Positions 5,760-7,806 of a stretch of DNA of 7,806 bases are shown here, piece after piece; the stretch's first letter is position 1; the number at the start of each line of letters is the position of its first letter. The stretch comes from Dysgonamonadaceae bacterium (GTDB lineage Bacteria > Bacteroidota > Bacteroidia > Bacteroidales > Azobacteroidaceae). The notes beneath the pieces are model-generated. The model had not been told where the DNA came from, did not search any database, and saw only the letters and a list, made by a program, of their open reading frames with translations. The position numbers were made by a program, and so were the translations under genes. The DNA lies in contig JAITTA010000250.1 of NCBI GenBank assembly GCA_031287395.1, positions 1-7,806 on the forward strand, read 5' to 3'.

Positions 5760-6293
5760 CTACATGCCTTGTTTCGGATAACCGGTATTTATTTTCTCAT
5801 AAGCCATTCTTTTGCCGCTCTCATACATAATTTCTCCACAGTAGGTAAAATTCATTTTTAACAATATTTTTTGCATGTAACTGTTATCGAAATTGGTATC
5901 AACGCGGAAACTATAAATGCCATTATGAAAGCTTAATTCTTCCACTTTCCGCATAAACAATGCAGCGATGCCTTGTCGTTTCACTTCTTCGGCAACTGCC
6001 AAACGGTGTACCACAACATAAGGCAAATCAGTAAGCCATGCGCCGTCGATGGAATTGTAGGCGGGTTCACCATCAAAAATAATGGCTCCGTAAGCGATTA
6101 CATCATGATCGCTATACAACACATAACCACATCCGCTTTCAATATCATGCATGATATTATCTAAATCCGGATAACCGTCCTGCCATTGCCTGCTGCCCCG
6201 TAAACGCATCTGCTCTTTGGCTTGCAGGATAATTTGCCAGATTCTTCCGGAATCCGCTGCCGTGGCTTTACGAAATACAATTTCTTCATCCAT
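5760..6293 (-). CDS. GNAT-family N-acetyltransferase
   Basis: Predicted cytosolic acetyl-CoA-dependent acyltransferase of 177 residues, a normal single-domain GNAT length. It begins IVFRKATAADSGRIWQI, the usual first strand and helix. Motif A is VVHRLAVAEEVKRQGIAALFMRKVEEL (94-120), with the R/QxxGxA acetyl-CoA pyrophosphate loop at RQGIAA (106-111). Motif B follows as DTNFDNSYMQKILLKMNF (132-149). The acceptor substrate cannot be predicted. The frame is open upstream to 6365, but the ATG at 6293 is preferred: family homology begins there, and a consensus promoter lies at 6298-6329, inside the would-be extension. Same strand as the acyl-CoA synthetase gene upstream (112-base gap), but the promoter suggests independent transcription. 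Confidence 0.9.
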   Translation of the reverse strand: MDEEIVFRKATAADSGRIWQIILQAKEQMRLRGSRQWQDGYPDLDNIMHDIESGCGYVLYSDHDVIAYGAIIFDGEPAYNSIDGAWLTDLPYVVVHRLAVAEEVKRQGIAALFMRKVEELSFHNGIYSFRVDTNFDNSYMQKILLKMNFTYCGEIMYESGKRMAYEKINTGYPKQGM

Positions 6294-6297
6294 GATG

Positions 6298-6329
6298 CAA
6301 AGATAAATTTTTCTTGATATTTTTACAAA
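6298..6329 (-). promoter_or_regulatory. Promoter of the GNAT gene, four bases from the start codon
   Basis: Minus strand: TTTG (6329-6326), 20 bases, then TATCTTTG (6305-6298), an exact consensus match. Only CATC separates the -7 box from the ATG at 6293. Transcription should therefore start within a few bases of the start codon, giving a leaderless or nearly leaderless mRNA. Confidence 0.7.
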
Positions 6330-6384
6330 ATCACACTTTTTCTTCCAGCAAGAAAATATCTGCAAGAAACATTTTTAAAAATTT

Positions 6385-6402
6385 TGTTTTTTTGAAAAAA
6401 CA
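6385..6402 (-). terminator. Possible weak AT-only terminator after the acyl-CoA synthetase gene
   Basis: Three bases after the stop codon, the minus strand reads TGTTTTTT-CA-AAAAAACA, a perfect inverted repeat, followed after AAA by TTTTT. The stem has one G-C pair, so it is weak. It may be terminator-like or simply an AT-rich intergenic tract. Confidence 0.25.
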
Positions 6403-6405
6403 TTT

Positions 6406-7806
6406 TTACACCACCGGAATATCTTGTTCTTTCAGCATTTGCAAACCGATATCCTTTAATTTGAATTTTTGAATTTTTCCGCTTCCGGTCATAGGAAAAG
6501 CATCCACGAATAGGATATATTTCGGAACCTTATGTCGTGCGATTTGTCCACGGCAAAACTCTTTGATTTCTTCCGGATTCGGAGTTACTCCTTCCCAGAG
6601 TATGACGAAAGCGCCGACTTCTTCCCCATATTTTTCGGAAGGAATACCGACAACCTGAACATCCCTGATGCCCTCCATGTGATAGAGAAATTCTTCTATT
6701 TCCCGCGGATAAATGTTCTCTCCTCCGCGGATAATCATATCCTTGATACGTCCGGTAATGCGGTAATAGCCGTTTTCGTCCTTTACGCCCAAATCTCCCG
6801 AATGAAGCCACCCTTCACGGTCGATGACTTCCGCAGTTGCCTGGGGATTCCGGTAATAACCCTTCATAACCAGGTAACCGCGACAACAGACTTCACCCTG
6901 TTCTCCGATTTTACATTCCTCTCCGGTTTCCGGATTGACTATCCTGACCTCAGTAAAAGGATATTCTTTCCCAACGGTTGTACAACGGGCTTCGAACGGA
7001 TCTTCAATAACCGAATGGGTCATTCCCGGAGAAGATTCGGTCAATCCATACACACTGGTAATGTGCGTGATATGGAGCTTTTCCGTCACCCTTTTCATGA
7101 GTTCAATAGGACAAAGAGAGCCGGCCATAATTCCTGATCTCAGCGACGAAACATCGAACATGTTAAACATCGGATGATCGAGTTCCGCAATGAACATCGT
7201 CGGCACTCCGTATAAGAGAGTACATCTTTCCTTGTGGACGGAAGCCAGGACAACCAACGGATCGAAACGTTCGACCATCACCTGGGTTGTACCGTGAGTC
7301 AAACAGGCCATAGTGGCAAGCACAATGCCAAAGCAATGGAATAGCGGGACACAACAACAAAGTTTGTCTTCTCCTGTGAAGTGCATCCCCTCCCCTGTAA
7401 AATAACCGTTATTGACAATATTGTGGTGTGAAAGCATAACTCCTTTTGGAAATCCCGTCGTACCGGAAGTATACTGCATATTGACAACATCATGGCAATT
7501 GACCCGGCTTTTCATTTTGCAAAGTTGCTCATCACTCACATTGTTGCCTAAAAGCAACAATTCCGGCGTGTTATACATTCCGCGGTATTTTTCCTGTCCG
7601 ATGAAAACAATATTTTTTAACTTCGGAAAACGTTTGCTGTCAAGATATCCCCGTTGCGATGTTTTCAATTCGGGAAGCATCGTGTTGACCATATCGATGT
7701 AACTTCCGTCGAACACCCCTTCCGTGATACAAAGAGTCTGTATATCGGAATTTTCAACCAAGTATTCCAATTCGTGTTGTTTATAATTGGTATTCACCGT
7801 AACCAC
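6406..7806 (-). CDS. AMP-binding acyl-CoA synthetase (ACSF2/FadD-like), N-terminus beyond window
   Basis: ANL-superfamily adenylating enzyme. It activates a carboxylic acid, probably a medium- or long-chain fatty acid, with ATP to acyl-AMP and then transfers it to CoA. The 466 visible residues contain: P-loop YTSGTTGFPKGVMLSHHNI (112-130); PLFHCFG (154-160); YGVPTMF (199-205); YGLTESSPG (253-261), the adenine-binding motif; GWLHSGDLG (332-340) with the ribose-binding Asp338; the hinge TGRIKDMIIRGGENIYPREIE (351-371); and GSGKIQKFKL (441-450) with catalytic Lys444. Wording around SQRxxxxKRFPKL and the P-loop resembles ACSF2-type ligases. The first codon in the window is GTG, reading an internal valine (VTVNTNYKQHELEY aligns to mid-domain family sequence), so about 80-90 residues are missing. 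Chain-length specificity is not predictable. Confidence 0.93.
   Translation of the reverse strand: MVTVNTNYKQHELEYLVENSDIQTLCITEGVFDGSYIDMVNTMLPELKTSQRGYLDSKRFPKLKNIVFIGQEKYRGMYNTPELLLLGNNVSDEQLCKMKSRVNCHDVVNMQYTSGTTGFPKGVMLSHHNIVNNGYFTGEGMHFTGEDKLCCCVPLFHCFGIVLATMACLTHGTTQVMVERFDPLVVLASVHKERCTLLYGVPTMFIAELDHPMFNMFDVSSLRSGIMAGSLCPIELMKRVTEKLHITHITSVYGLTESSPGMTHSVIEDPFEARCTTVGKEYPFTEVRIVNPETGEECKIGEQGEVCCRGYLVMKGYYRNPQATAEVIDREGWLHSGDLGVKDENGYYRITGRIKDMIIRGGENIYPREIEEFLYHMEGIRDVQVVGIPSEKYGEEVGAFVILWEGVTPNPEEIKEFCRGQIARHKVPKYILFVDAFPMTGSGKIQKFKLKDIGLQMLKEQDIPVV

Noticed and set aside
6294..6365. 24-residue N-terminal extension of the GNAT protein
   Set aside because: The extension contains the consensus promoter and has no family similarity; the ATG at 6293 fits the family start.
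6532..7137. 201-codon plus-strand ORF antisense to the acyl-CoA synthetase
   Set aside because: It lies wholly opposite a gene with every ANL motif intact, has no family features and no promoter. It is a codon-bias shadow.

Overview
This window looks like a chromosomal segment of a Bacteroidales-type Bacteroidota species. Four upstream regions carry the characteristic Bacteroidetes promoter (a TTTG-like box, 19-20 bases, then TAnnTTTG). Genes lack strong Shine-Dalgarno sequences and have A-rich leaders, the tRNA gene has no encoded CCA, and base composition is moderately AT-rich with very AT-rich intergenic DNA. The genus cannot be fixed from the sequence alone.

Left part (1-3820, minus strand): the head of a branched-chain amino acid (BCAA) biosynthesis operon. 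It reads promoter, leader peptide, attenuator, ilvD (dihydroxy-acid dehydratase), ilvB (acetolactate synthase large subunit), and the first ten codons of ilvN (small subunit), which runs off the left edge. The key observation is the roughly 200-base leader. It encodes a 21-residue peptide containing ten consecutive branched-chain residues (LVVVVIILLV). Three mutually exclusive RNA pairings follow: a 1:2 hairpin inside the peptide ORF, a 2:3 antiterminator and a 3:4 terminator-like hairpin. This is the architecture of a ribosome-mediated transcription attenuator sensing Val, Ile and Leu, here behind a Bacteroidetes-type promoter.

Middle (3959-5231, plus strand): a divergently transcribed MalY/PatB-type PLP-dependent C-S lyase with its own promoter.

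5232-5759: a tRNA-Ser(GGA) gene on the minus strand with its own consensus promoter, flanked by two short unrecognised ORFs (41 and 54 codons) and a pair of alternative hairpins in the 3' flank of the lyase gene. This is the least explained part of the window.

Right part (5760-7806, minus strand): a GNAT-family acetyltransferase whose promoter lies almost on top of its start codon, suggesting a nearly leaderless mRNA. Upstream of it is the C-terminal 466 residues of an AMP-binding acyl-CoA synthetase (ACSF2/FadD-like), cut by the right edge.

Functional logic: IlvBN condenses pyruvate (or pyruvate plus 2-oxobutyrate) and IlvD dehydrates the dihydroxy acids, in the shared Ile/Val pathway that also feeds Leu. 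The leader would couple transcription of the operon to availability of all three end products. No mobile element, CRISPR array or rRNA was seen.
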